NCBI RefSeq assembly: GCF_014644315.1
Contig: NZ_BMKL01000001.1
Coordinates: 310,001-374,000 of the forward strand
Source: Tsuneonella deserti
Lineage (GTDB): Bacteria > Pseudomonadota > Alphaproteobacteria > Sphingomonadales > Sphingomonadaceae
Direction: 5' to 3'
DNA: 64,000 bases
Of the stretch, positions 1 through 12,000 are shown one piece after another; the stretch's first letter is position 1; each line of letters begins with the position of its first letter. The translations under genes were made by a program, and so were the position numbers. The notes beneath the pieces were generated by a model. That model was not told the origin of the DNA. It ran no database searches and saw nothing but the letters and a program-made list of their open reading frames with translations.

Positions 1-1716
1 GAAGATCTGCATCCCGTTGGCCAGTCGCTTCTGTCCGTTCGGCGCAGCCGGGATCTGGGTGCATTGCTGCGGGGTGTCCGTGAAAGGCGCGCCCTGCACG
101 AACAAGGCGTGCTGCAGAAGGTTCGACTTCACCAGTGCGATCTGCAGGCCGGTCGCAAACGGATTGAAGTCTTCGATGGGACGGGAGAACGGTCCTTCCG
201 GCTGCGCCGCCTCGCCATCGGGGAAGTGCGGACGGGATATATTGCCGATCGAGCGGGCCGCAAACGCGGTCTTGCCCGTGAACGCCGCGGGATCGTTGAA
301 GAACACCCGCGCGCGCTGGAGGAACTGCGGCACCTCCGCATCGGGATCGTCGAGCAGTTGCTGAGCCGCGACCGGATTGGAGAAGAACGCTACCGTGCGC
401 GCCTTTTGCAGAGAGACGTCGGTGCCGAAGATCGGTGCATCGGGCGCGCGGACGATGCCGAGCACGGTGCCGTAAGTATCGACCATGCTGATGGTCACTT
501 CCGCCCGGCTGTCGAGCGGACGGCGGATCTGCGCGCGCGCGCGGCTCATCACGCGGTAGGCTTCCTCCAGCACCGCGCGGGACTCGGCCGCAGAAAGGGC
601 CTGGCCGACCGCGGCGCCGTCGGTTCCTCCGCGGATCGGGTAGCGGTTGGCGCCGCTTCCGTTGGAAAGAACGAATGCATCGGGGAACGGGAATTCTGTG
701 CCGAGCGCCCGTCGATAACCGCTCGCCTCGCTGCCGTAGGGCGTGCCCGGAATGATCGATCCATTGGAGTAGCCGGTAACCGCCACCAGCAGGCCGATCG
801 AACCGTTGATGGCGCCGAAATCGTTCTTCAGCGGCGACAGGTCCGCCGGGCGCATGTCGGAAAAGCGCAGGCTCGTGCCGTCGACGGTGATCTTGTCGGC
901 GGTGATCGCATCGGGCGGTGCGAAGCCTTGGATACCCGCAAGCGCGATCGCTTCCTCGTCGTCCACCCCGAGGTCGGTGACGTTGCTGTCGAAGGCATAA
1001 TCGCCGTCCGCCATCACGCCAATCCCGCCGACCAGCACGCCGTTTTTGTAGAGCGGGAAGCCGCCGGGATCGGCGGCGAGGCCCAGCGGGGAACGCTTGG
1101 GACCGATGAATGACCGGGCGCCACCGGCTCCAAAGCGCGTGTTGAGGTCCGAACACGGCAACTGGCTGAATTGCACGCCGGAAAGCGGACCGCTTTCCAG
1201 GCCAACGGTGCCGGGCGAGGGCGGGAAGTTGGCCTGCACGATCATGCTCGCCGTGCGGGTCGAGAATGCGTTGCCGCCGCTCGACAGGTATGCGCCTGTC
1301 AGTGCTTTGGAGATGGCGCCGATGGTCGACACGACCTCCAGCCCTTGCGCATCGACATCGGAATCGTTGAGTACGCCGGTCGCGGTCAGCCGGCTGGTGA
1401 GCATCTTGCCGCGCGCGCCGTTCATCACGAACACGCCGAGCACGTTGCCGACCCGGTCGGTAACCGCAACGACCGCGGGCAGCTTGCGCGCCTGCGCCTC
1501 GCCCACTGCCTGCGCTATCACGCGCTGGACATCGCCCGTGGTCAGTGCCTCCTGCGCGGGTATGGCATAGACCGCGCCGGGCGTCGGCGACGGGGACGGA
1601 GCCGGGGTGGGCGAGCCGCCGCCACCGGCTCCGCCGGAACTGGTGCCGCCCCCGCCGCCGCAAGAGGCAAGCAGAAGGGCGATGGTCAGCCCGGCGATCC
1701 GGGGATTCGCTCTCAT
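1..1716 (-). CDS. GlcG/HbpS-family haem-binding lipoprotein, C-terminus cut by window edge
   Basis: An open frame of 572 codons runs from ATG 1716 off the left edge. It begins MRANPRIAGL and has a lipobox ending ALLLAS-C19, then a Gly/Ser and Pro-rich linker, so it is probably a lipoprotein exported to the periplasm or outer membrane. Two stretches resemble the GlcG/HbpS (haem-degrading, PF03928) fold: about residues 55-160 (DVQRVIAQAVGEAQA, VVAVTDRVGNVLGVF) and a second after about residue 370 (VLEEAYRVMSRARAQ, ISMVDTYGTVLGIV). Members of the family bind haem or small ligands. Its start overlaps the stop of the multihaem cytochrome gene by ATGA, so it is probably translated from the same message. 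A haem-linked role is inference. The family call is fairly secure; the ligand is unknown. Confidence 0.8.
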   Translation of the reverse strand, partial: MRANPRIAGLTIALLLASCGGGGGTSSGGAGGGGSPTPAPSPSPTPGAVYAIPAQEALTTGDVQRVIAQAVGEAQARKLPAVVAVTDRVGNVLGVFVMNGARGKMLTSRLTATGVLNDSDVDAQGLEVVSTIGAISKALTGAYLSSGGNAFSTRTASMIVQANFPPSPGTVGLESGPLSGVQFSQLPCSDLNTRFGAGGARSFIGPKRSPLGLAADPGGFPLYKNGVLVGGIGVMADGDYAFDSNVTDLGVDDEEAIALAGIQGFAPPDAITADKITVDGTSLRFSDMRPADLSPLKNDFGAINGSIGLLVAVTGYSNGSIIPGTPYGSEASGYRRALGTEFPFPDAFVLSNGSGANRYPIRGGTDGAAVGQALSAAESRAVLEEAYRVMSRARAQIRRPLDSRAEVTISMVDTYGTVLGIVRAPDAPIFGTDVSLQKARTVAFFSNPVAAQQLLDDPDAEVPQFLQRARVFFNDPAAFTGKTAFAARSIGNISRPHFPDGEAAQPEGPFSRPIEDFNPFATGLQIALVKSNLLQHALFVQGAPFTDTPQQCTQIPAAPNGQKRLANGMQIF

Positions 1717-3074
1717 CGCAGCGCGCCGATGCTGCGGGAAGCCTGGCCCAGCGCGGCCCGGAAGGCGGCCGGGTTATAGCTCTCGGGACTTTCGACCGCC
1801 GCATAGGCGCGGTTGATCGCGCCCCGAATGCCCGCTGCCGCGCCCACGGTGACCCGGTCTTCGCGCACCATTGCGTTGAGCAGCGTGTCGAGCGCCATGA
1901 CCGCCTGCGCCGACCCAGCGTAGTCGGTGAAACGCGGGCTAGTGGCCCGGTCCGCGATCGCCGCGACCACCTGGAACGCCTCGTCCGAGCCGTAGCCGCG
2001 TCCATCCAACGCGTTTTCGAGTGCCCCCGCCGCCGCTTCGAGTTTTGCGGCCGCAGTCACCGCTTCGCCGCGTCCCTGGCCCATCGCCTGGTGGAAAGCC
2101 GCAACGGAAGCATCGAAGCCAGCCGCCTGCGCCGGCGCGAGCACGCGCGCTACCGCAGAGAGCATTATCATGTTCTCGTCGTTGTAAGGCGGGATGCCGA
2201 AAAGGATCGGGCGGCCCGGGTTGGTCTCGAACGTCAATGTGCGCTGAGGACCGTCGGTGATCCGCCGATGGCAGCTATGACAATCGAAGAAGTAGAACTC
2301 GGGGAACATCCCCTGGGTGCCGAAGTCCGGCTGGCGGAACAGCGACAGCGATCGGCGCACCGCCTCTGCCTGGCCGACCGCCCACAGGCGCACGCTGCTC
2401 GGCGTGCTCTTGCGCTGCGCGTAATCGGCGTCGGCATCGTGGTGCTGTTGCAGCGCCGAGAACAGGTCGAGCTCGAACGAGAGGCGCGGATGGCCCGCGG
2501 CCATGAGCCGGTGGCTGACGAACTGCCCCTGGTCGCTACTGCCGTAATGGCAATCGAGGCATACCTTCGCGCGCACGGCCGGACGCTCGAGCGGGGTCAT
2601 GCCCGCCGAGACATTGGCCGCGTGGCTCCCCCCGACGGTAAAATGGGTTGGCAGCCAGCTCTCGGCAGCACCGTGGCAGGATTCGCAGCCGACCCCGTCC
2701 GAAAGCTGGAATTGAGGGCCGCGCGCGCCGCCGGTGGTCGCGTGGCAGCCGAGGCACTCGCCCGAAGCGGTCGGCTCGATGCCCAGTGTGGCGCCGATCT
2801 GGCGGCCTCGCAGGGTGCCCAGCACGGCATAGGCGCGGCTGTGCGCACCCGTTGGAGAACTGGGCTCCTGCCAGCTTGCGATCTCGTCCTGGCGAACGAC
2901 GGCGCCGTTGCCTTCGGCGCGACCATGACAGGTCGATCCGGCGCAACTGGCGACTCCCATCAGGCGTCCGCCACCCGCCGCCCCCGTCGCCGAAAGGGCG
3001 GCGAAAAGCGTGATCAGCAACGCGCAGCGCGCGGCGATTCTACTAAGCGGCCCCTTCCGCCTGCTGCCCCTCAC
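1713..3074 (-). CDS. Five-haem c-type cytochrome (cytochrome c554-like)
   Basis: Exported electron-transfer protein of 453 residues. The sequence shows one CX4CH site (CAGSTCH, about residue 44) and four CXXCH sites (CLGCH 107, CESCH 130, CLDCH 172, CHSCH 265), giving five predicted covalent haems. An N-terminal hydrophobic segment (CALLITLFAALSATGA) acts as signal peptide. The C-terminal third has no haem motif. I prefer the GTG start at 3074 over an upstream TTG at 3098: it overlaps the tpsA stop as GTGA and is preceded by a strong GGAGGAGG ribosome site. The 3' end overlaps the next gene by ATGA. Multihaem proteins of this make-up are known in Alphaproteobacteria. Being coupled to a two-partner-secretion exoprotein is unusual and suggests surface or periplasmic electron transfer, which is inference. 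Confidence 0.88.
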   Translation of the reverse strand: MRGSRRKGPLSRIAARCALLITLFAALSATGAAGGGRLMGVASCAGSTCHGRAEGNGAVVRQDEIASWQEPSSPTGAHSRAYAVLGTLRGRQIGATLGIEPTASGECLGCHATTGGARGPQFQLSDGVGCESCHGAAESWLPTHFTVGGSHAANVSAGMTPLERPAVRAKVCLDCHYGSSDQGQFVSHRLMAAGHPRLSFELDLFSALQQHHDADADYAQRKSTPSSVRLWAVGQAEAVRRSLSLFRQPDFGTQGMFPEFYFFDCHSCHRRITDGPQRTLTFETNPGRPILFGIPPYNDENMIMLSAVARVLAPAQAAGFDASVAAFHQAMGQGRGEAVTAAAKLEAAAGALENALDGRGYGSDEAFQVVAAIADRATSPRFTDYAGSAQAVMALDTLLNAMVREDRVTVGAAAGIRGAINRAYAAVESPESYNPAAFRAALGQASRSIGALR

Positions 3075-6000
3075 TCCGAGCCCTCCTCCGCCGGACAAGA
3101 CTGCTTATCGTTTTCCGGGGAGCATTTCACCTGCCAAAGGTCGTCGTTGCCAACACCCGTGATCGGCTCGTCGACGAGCGGCGGGGTGATGAGCGGCTGA
3201 TTGTCCTCCACCTGGACGAGTTGGGCGGCCGGCCCGTCGCCGGCTTCATCATTGGACGTCAGGAACAGTTCGAGATCGTCGTTCGATTGCCCGCCGAACA
3301 CATACTCGGGTACGCCGCAATTCACGCCCACCGCGCAGCCGTTGATCGTAATCGTCATGCCGCGCGAAAGTTGCGAGGCTTGCTCTCCGTTGATCGAGAC
3401 TGCCTGCGCCGTATCGAGGCCGGTCAGATCGCCCGACGAGCGCGAGATCACGCCGTTGATGGCGATCATCGGGTCGCTCGAGGAAGTTTCGATGTTGAGC
3501 TCGTTGGCGAGGAAGCCGCGGCGGGCGTCATATTCCGTCGACGTCCCGGCGTTCTGGACGAACAGGGCATCGCCAACGATCAGGTTGATCGTTCCTGCCT
3601 GGAGGTAGCCGCCTTCCGGTCCCGCCGGGGCGGGCTTGTCGAGCGCCGCGCTGATCGCCTGGAAGTCGGTCAGCGAGGCGATGGCATCGAGCGTATTGCG
3701 ATCGGCGATCGCGATGGTGTCCGCCTCGAGCTCGAGAATGCCCTGTACCGCTCCTCTGGCATTGCGCATCACGATCGAGCCGCTTCCGGCAAGCACATCG
3801 ATGCGCGACGGGTCGATCGAGAAAGTGTCCGCGTCCGACACCGTTGTCAGCTCGACCGCGCCGTTTACCTCCACCCGGCCGCCTGCGTCGACCTTGAGCA
3901 AGCCGCCGGCACCGATGTTTGCACCGTCGCCGAAAGCCATCGCCAGATCGCCGATGTTGACGTCGCCGCCGGCTCCCTCGCCGCCACGGCTGACCAAGGC
4001 GATCTGCCGGTCGGCAAACAGCCTGGTCGCCTCGTTCTTGTCGAGACTGTACTGTCCCTGCTGGCCGGTACCGCCGATGTTCATCGGGCTGGTGAGGGCA
4101 AGGTTGCGCAGCGTGATCGTCTCGGTGAGACCACGGATGCCGAGGCGCCCGGTCGTCCCGATCGCGATATCTCCGCTATCGACCGCGATGGTTTTGCCCG
4201 CCGCGGACCCGGTGAGGCTGAACAGTTGCCCGGCGATGATCGCGAGGTCACCGCTCGCGCGAACCTGACCGCCGATGGCGATGGTTGCGCCTTCCATCTG
4301 AACGCTGCCGGCATTGAGTTGGCCCGTGCTGCGCAGAGCGTCACCGGCCGAGAGCATGGCCGCGCCGCTGGCCGAGCCGTTCCCGAGCGTCAGGTCCTGC
4401 GCCGCCTGCAGCAAAAGGTCTCCCGAACTTGCGTTGGCTTCGAGGACTGTCAGCGACCCGGGCGAACGCAAATCGATCGCGCGCCCGCTCGCGGTCACTC
4501 CGCCCGCCGAGGACAGGGCCGCGACGCTGATGTTGCCGTTGGTGGCGATCAGGCTGGTAGTGCCGCCGCTGGTGAGAGCGCCAAGGCTGACCCCGGTCTG
4601 CCCTGACACGGAAACGTTGGAACCCGCGCTCAGCGCATTGGCGGCATTCACCGAGCCGCTCGTGCTGGTCAGGCTGAGCGATCCAGGAGTCGACAAGGCG
4701 GCATCAAGCTGCAGGCTGGCCAGCGAACTGAGCGCGATGCCATTCCCCTTGATCGCGCCGCCGACCTGCAGTGCTTCGCCGGTGCTGGTGAGGGCGACCG
4801 ACCCCTCGGCATCGACGGTGTTCACCGAGAGGTTGCCGGCAGTCTGCACGAGGACGTCGCCCTGGGTCGCATCGAGATCGGCGAAGTCCAGCGCTCCGCT
4901 CGACCCGATGTTGATCGAGCGACCGCTCGCCGTGACCGGACCGGCCGACATCAGGTTCGTCACCAAGACAGCACCGCCGCTGCTGGTCAGCGAAGTGGTC
5001 CCCCCGCTCGTCGCTTTGCCCAGAGTGATCCCGCTGTTGCCGGACACCGTGAGGTCGCTGCCAGCTGCGATCGCAGCATCGGATGACACGGAGCCGCTCG
5101 TGCTCGTCAGGGAGATCGCGCCAACCGTTGCGAGATCGCCGGCGAGCATGAGATCGGCGAGCGAGCTGAGAGCAATCCCGTTCCCGTTGATCGCGCCGCC
5201 GATCTGCAGCGCTCCACCCGTGCTGGTAAGCGCGACCGCTCCAGTGGCGTCCACCGGCCCAACCGCCAGGTTGCCGGCGGTTTGCACTGCAATGTCGCCA
5301 TCGTTCGCGTCCAGATCGGAGAAGCTGAGCGCCCCACTGGAGGCGATAGTGACCGAACGGCCATTGGCGGCGACCTGGCCGGTGGCGATCAACTCAGCCA
5401 CGTCGACAGATCCGCCCGCGCTCGTCAGCGAGGTGGTGCCGCCGCTGGTCAGTCGCGCCACGGTCACGCCGCTCTGTCCGTCGATGACCGAGTTCCCGCC
5501 CGAACCCAGGGGCCCGGTGCCGATCACGCTGCCGCCGGTGCTGGTGAGGTTCAGCGCCCCGGACGCCTTGCCTTGCGCGAGAGACAGATCGCCGGCCGTC
5601 GTCACGGCCAGGTCGCCCGCTGTCGCCTGCGCATCCGCGAAGCTCAAGGCTCCTGGCGAGCCGATCATGACCGATCGGCCGCTTGCGGTGACGAGCCCGG
5701 AAGAGGTGAGGCTGGCGATAGCGAGCGCGCCATTCTCGGCGGCGAGGAAGGTGGTTCCGCCCGACTCCACGCTGGTCAGCGAGAGGCCCTCGTCCGCCGA
5801 GAGGCTCACGTTACCGGTCGCAGCGACGCCAGGCGCAGAGAAGATCCCTCCCGCGTCGACCCCGAGGTCCCCGGTCGAGGCAAGGGCCGCATCCGAAACG
5901 ACGTCGCCCGCCGTGGTATAGAAAATGCCTTTGCCGTTGACCGCGCCGGTATTGTGGATCGACCCGCCGGTGCTGGTCAGCCTTACCGCTCCCGTCGCGT

Positions 6001-9000
6001 CGGCGGTCGCCAGAACCAGGTCGCCTGCCGTTTGCACGGCGATGTCACCGTCGGTAGCGTCGATGTCGGCGAAATCGAGGGCGCCACTGGATCCGATCGT
6101 GATCGAAAGACCCGTTGCCGTCACGAGGCCAAGCGAGCTTAGATCCGTGACCGAGATTGCCCCGTTTGCGCTGGTGAGCGCCGTGGTGCCCCCGCTGCTC
6201 GCCTGGCCCAGCGAAATTCCCGCCTTGCCAGAGACCGCAAGGTCACTGCCGGAATCGACCAGGCCCGATGCGCTTACCGAACCGCTCGTGCTTGTCAGGT
6301 TGATCGCGCCCGTCGCCGTCAGCGCGCCTGTCAGGTTCAGGTCGGCCAGCGAACTCAAGGTGATCGCGCTACCGTTTATTGCCCCGGTTCCCTGAAGGCC
6401 GCCATCCGTGCTCGTCAGCGACACAATGCCGCTGGCGGTGACCGTATCGACTGCCAGGTTGCCTGCGCTTTCGACCGTGATGTTGCTCGCGGTGGCATCG
6501 AGAGCCGCGAAGCTCAGCGCGCCGCTCGATCCAATGGTGATCGAACGGCCGCTCGCGGTGACCAGCCCTGCCGAATTGAGATCGTCGATTGCGACCGCGC
6601 CGCTGCTGCTCGCCAGCGAAGTCTCTCCTTCGCTGGTGAGCGCAGCCAGGGATATGCCGGTGTGACCATCGACCGTTGCGTCACCGCCCGCTGTGATCGC
6701 CCCGGTCCCGCTGACGCTGCCGCCCGTGCTGGTGATGACGAGCGCTCCGAATGCGCCCCCTTGCGCGAGCGAAAGATTTCCGGCCGTCGTCAGCCTGAGA
6801 TCGCCGGCGGTCGCCTGTGCGTTGGCGAAACTCAGCGCGCCGGGCGAACCGATGGTGATCGAGCGGCCTCTCGCCGTGACAAGACCGGGCGAGGTCAGGC
6901 TCGCGATGCTCAGCGCGCCGTTGTCCGCTGCAAGGAACGTGGTTCCGCCCGAGACGACGCTGGTGAGCGTCATACCAAGATCGGCGGACAGGCTGACGTT
7001 GCCAGCCGCGCTGACACCGGGGGCGGAGAAAGTCCCGCCGGCATCAACGCCGAGAGCGCCGGTGGAGGCGAGCGCTTGATCCGAAACGACGTTACCGCCG
7101 GCGGCATAGAAGATGCCGTTCCCGTTGACCGCGCCCGTGTTGTGGATCGAACCGCCGGTGCTGGTCAGCTTGACGGCTCCCGTCGCATCGGCCGTGGAGA
7201 GGAGCAAGTCTCCAGCGGTCTTGATCTCCAGGTTGCCTGAGGTTGCATCGGCATCAGCGAAGGTCAGCGCACCGAGCGACACGAGATTCACGGACCGGCC
7301 GAGGACGGTGACAGGCCCGCCCGAGCGCAAGTCGTGGCTGACCACCACCGGACCATTGATCGCCTGCAGATTAGTGGAGCCCCCGACCGCCAGATCGGTC
7401 ATGTCAATACCTGCGTGGGCTACGACCTCCGCATTGCCCGCTGCCGAAATTGGACCCGAGCTGGTGAAGGAGCCTCCTAGCGCCACCCCGAGGTCGCCGG
7501 CGATGTCGAGCGCACCACCGCCGGTTATCGTCAGGCTGCCGTCGCCGGGGCTACTGTGCAGCAAGACCGACCCTCCGACCTTGACCGGGGCACCGGAAAT
7601 CACCCCGGAAACACCTGCTTCCGCCGGACCGGTCGACCCGTCCGCCAACAGCACCAGGTCGTTCGTGACGGTCAGTCCAGAAGTGGGCGAGCCTATCTTC
7701 GCGGTGAACGCCGCGGAGCCAGCTACCGACGGGTCTTCAGTCGCCAGGTATCCGGATCCGATTATCACCAGAGTGTCGATCGTTCGCGGACCGGCATTCG
7801 CGCTCGATGTGTCGGCGAGGCTGAACGACGCGTCGCCGCCCGTCCCCGTGCCGAGCGTCCCGCCGTACCCACCGTTTCCGGTAGCGGCGATGGAAACGAA
7901 CGGGAAGGCGAAGGCAATGTCGGCCAACTCCATCGAGGCGATACCGCCATCGCCATCTCCGCCACTGCCGTAGAGTCCGCTGGCTGAGTATCCGGCAAGG
8001 CCGCCGTAGCCGACGCCTTCGAGCGAGATCGACGACGCAATGCCGAGGGAAGCCGTGCCGCTGGCACTGAACAAAGCCGTGCCGCCCGAACCAGTGGCGC
8101 CGTTGCCCCCGGCGCCCACAGCATTGGCGTTGTATGCGCCGTTGCCGCCTGTCCCCTGTGCTTCGACGAGCAGGGAGCCCGTGTCGGTCAGGACGCCTCC
8201 AGTGGCAGCAAACGAAGCCGTGCCGCCCCGACCGCTGCCCGCGAGCGAGCCGGTCGCGCCGGAGGTTTCGCCGATACCCGCCGCACCCGTGCCGTCGGCG
8301 ACAATCTCGACCTGGGTCGTATCCACCGCGCCGCCGGAAAGGACGAAGCTCGCCGTGCCGCCAATGCCCTGGCCGGATGCGAAGGCGCCGCCTCCGCCGG
8401 GCCTTTCGCCCGCCTGGCCGCCCAAGCCGCTGGCAGAAACGTGAATCAGCCCGGTCCTGAGCGCGCCTTGCGCTACGTCGAGCGTGGCGGTGCCGCCAGC
8501 CCCATTTCCGCCTTCGCCCTGGACCGGCTGGATTCGGTCAGCTCGACCATCGGCGACCACACTCAGAGACGGTGCCCTGATCGCCCCGCCGCTGCCGCCG
8601 GTGCGCATCTCGACGCTCGCGGTGCCGCCCGTGGCATCGAAGCCGTTCGCCGAACTGCCGGATGCGAAGGCGTCCGCGAACTGGCCTTCTTCGGCGTTGG
8701 CGTTCACCGTGATGCCGGAGACCGACGAGATATCTCCCCCTGCCGTATAAAGCGTCGCGGTGCCGCCGAACGCATCGGCCGCGGACGGTCCTTCCGCCCC
8801 CAGGCCGCGCGCAGAGATGACCAGTTGGCCGATGGCTTCCACGCCGTTGATGATCTTGATCAGCCCGCCCGCTTCCGAGCCGACTTCGGCGGTGCCGCCT
8901 GTCGCCGTGCCTGCGCTGCTCAATGCGCCGCCGGTCATGCCGTTGGAGACGACTTCGAGATAAGGCGTGGTGATGGTCCCGCCATTGGCAATGACGCTCG

Positions 9001-12000
9001 CGGTGCCGCCCAGTACGGTCGGAGTGGAATCGTAGGTCGTCGGATCGCGCTCTTCGAACTGCATGAGGGCGCTTGCGTTGATCCCGATGCTGTCGGCGGT
9101 GAGGGAGGCGAGCTGGTCGACCAGCAGGTTGGCTTTGCCGCCGACCGCCTCATTCGCGCCGCCATCTCCGCCGGCACCGGATCCGGCGTCGAGGTCGAGA
9201 TAGTACAGCGTCAGGTCTGCTCCGCCGCCGACGTGGAAATCGAGGCCCTCGACCGAACCGTATGCGGAGCCGGCGCGGGAGGTGGTTCCCGAAGACCGTG
9301 CGCCGGTCCCGCGCGCGCTGAGGTACGCTGCGTACCAGTCATGCGTGCCGCCCAGAATGTCGACTTGGGCGCTGCCGCCGCTGCCGTCACCGCCGGTCCC
9401 ATCGAGAGCGTGGCCACCGATCCCGTTGCCATAAAAGGTGAGGCCGAAGTCGGTGAAAGTCCCGTCCGCGTCAGAGAGCAGGGTGAAACGCCCGCCTTTG
9501 CCATCGCCCCCGTCGCCTTTGACCAGCGAGGCTCCGCCGAAACCGTCGGTGCTGGCATAAAGCGAATTGACGAGCGTCCCGCCGAGCACGCGCACGTCGA
9601 TGGTCCCGCCGGTGCCCGATCCCGCCTCGTTGTCGGCATCTCCGCCCTGCGCTCCCGCATCGGCGAAAATGCCGGTGGCGATCGTGCCGCCGAGCGCGTC
9701 GATCACGATACCTCCGCCCTGGGCAATGACGCCGGCAGCCTGCCCCCCCGGGGCGGTTCCGAACTCGCCGCGGGCATTGAGGTCGATCGTGCCGGCATCG
9801 GCGGAGATCGTGGCACCGCTTTCCGATGCCAGCGTGATATTGCCGCCGGTAGCGAGGTTGGCGAACGTGCCTCCCGTGCCATAGCCTTCGGCATCGACCC
9901 GCAGCGCGCCATTGTAACCTTCCGCGGAGGGCGACAGTACCGCCGAGATCGACCCACCATTCGCTGCGCGCACGGTGGCATTGCCGCCCTGCGCGATACC
10001 CGCGCTGGTGTCCGCTCCCACGTTGAAGGCGCTGACATCGACAAGGATATTGTTGGCCTGGAACGACCCGTTGTCGGCCAGCAGGGAGACAGTCCCGCCA
10101 GTGAGATCGGGTGAGCTGGTCGCCGCGCCGAAGAACGGCGAAATCTCGGCCAGCGAGTTGAGCTCGGCATCGTAGGCGACGGTGACCGATGCGCCATCGG
10201 TGACGCTGACGTCGATCGTGCCGCCCTTGCCGAATGCGCCGGCGGGGCTGTTGACGCTCGCCTCGGCCCCTGTGTCGAGATAGAGCGAGTCGAGGCTGAG
10301 GGCAGTGCCGCCGCCAACCGCCATCGTGATGTCGCCGCCGACGGGGTCCATCGCGCCGCCGTCACCATCGACCGCCCTCGCATACCCGGAGAGCGACCCG
10401 AACGACTGGTCTTGCCGATCGAGCGTGATGTCGATCGTGCCGCCGAATGCGTCGCCGCCGAGGCCCGAGCCCGAGGTAAGCGAATTGCCTCCCACCGCGT
10501 TGGCATTGAGATAGACGTACCCCAGGCCCAGGTGACCGCCGTCAGGGTCCGCTGTCACCGGCCCGCTGCTGTCTTTTAACGTAATGTCCCCGCCGTGCCC
10601 GACGCCGCCCTGACCGCCGAAGGCGCCAGCCTCGGTATATTCGTAGCTGCCGCCGCCGTGGCCCTGGGCATCAGCCCAGAGGTAGCCGGTCGTGAAGCTT
10701 CCGCCCAATCCGGCGCGGATATCGATCCGGCCGCCGTATCCGTCGCCGCCCGTCTTGCTGCCAAATCCGCCATAGCCGCCTGCATAGAGATAAGCGTCCT
10801 GGGCGCTTATCTGCCCGCCGTCAGCGGCGACCGTGATTGACCCACCGTGGGCATCCAGCCCTGTCGTGCCATCGCTGCTGGTATCGCCGTAGTCGCTCGC
10901 GTAGGCCGTGAGATAACCGGTGACAGCGATTGCTCCGTCCGGAATGAGACCTCCGCCAGCGAGCGCCTGGACGACGATGTCTCCGCCCCCCGCCACGCTT
11001 TCGGAGTTGAGGGACAGGCTGTTGCGCGCCTCGATGCGGGTGCCTCCCGCCGCCGTGAGGTGAACCGACTTGTCGCCGCTCAGGCTGGCGAGAGAGCGGT
11101 AGATCGTGTCGGACGTTCCCTCTGAGGACGCACCGGGAGGCGGGGGGGCAACCGTCAGGTCGCCGGTCGCGTGGGCATCGACCCCGTTGGTGAAGTCAGT
11201 CGCGCCGATCGAGATATTGCCGTCGGGAGAACCGTCAGCGCCCGCTGAGAGCACGATCGCGCCGCCGTCAAACGTAGCGGAGGTGGCTGGCATGTAGCCG
11301 ATGCCACCCGAAAGCAGCATTGTCAGCGCCGTGTTCTTGGGAACCGCGACGAAGCGGATCGTCTTGCTGTAATCGGCCGCCGCGCTGCCAGTCGTGGTCC
11401 CGTCGTGGACAATACCGTTTGCGTCGGTCGTGCCCTGGCCAACCACGATGTCGAAATCGCCAGCGTTGATCTTGAGATCGGCCTGTTCGGCCGCGACGTA
11501 GGCGATCCCGCCTGCGGAATCGACATACCCGCTCTGCACGATACGCGGGGCGACAAGCGCGATGTACGAACCGGCGCTGACGTTGCCGTAGTTGACGATC
11601 GACCCCTTCGAGCCATCCGGTCCACGGAAATTGATGGCCCCGCTCGCGTCGAGGAAATCGGGAATGCCCGATGTCGGGTCGACCGAGTAGGTGATGTCGT
11701 TGGTGGTCATCACCAGTCCGCCGACCTGGATCACGGCGCTTGGTCCGATGACGAAGCCGTTCGGGGTATAGAACCACACATTGCCGCCAGGGCTCTGTCC
11801 GTCCCCGTTGCTGACGGTGCTGGTGATCGTGCCGTTGAGCCCGATCGTGGCCGTCCCGCCGGGCAGGATGCGGTTGAGCACGGTGTAATACGACTGGTTC
11901 GACGAACTGAAGGTTGCCGAGTAGCCGTTCGGCAGGAAATCGATTGTGCCGCTGGTCGCCGTATCGTCCGGCGTCCAGGTGATCACCGCATTCGGAGTGC

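Noticed and set aside
64..5921. Long plus-strand open frames (349, 551, 461 and 535 residues)
   Set aside because: They are antisense to the GlcG-like, cytochrome and TpsA genes. Their Arg/Ala/Pro-rich content is typical of high-GC shadow frames, and the minus-strand proteins show clear domains.
8441..10114. 557-residue plus-strand open frame
   Set aside because: Antisense shadow of the repetitive Gly-rich tpsA coding sequence; no recognisable motif.
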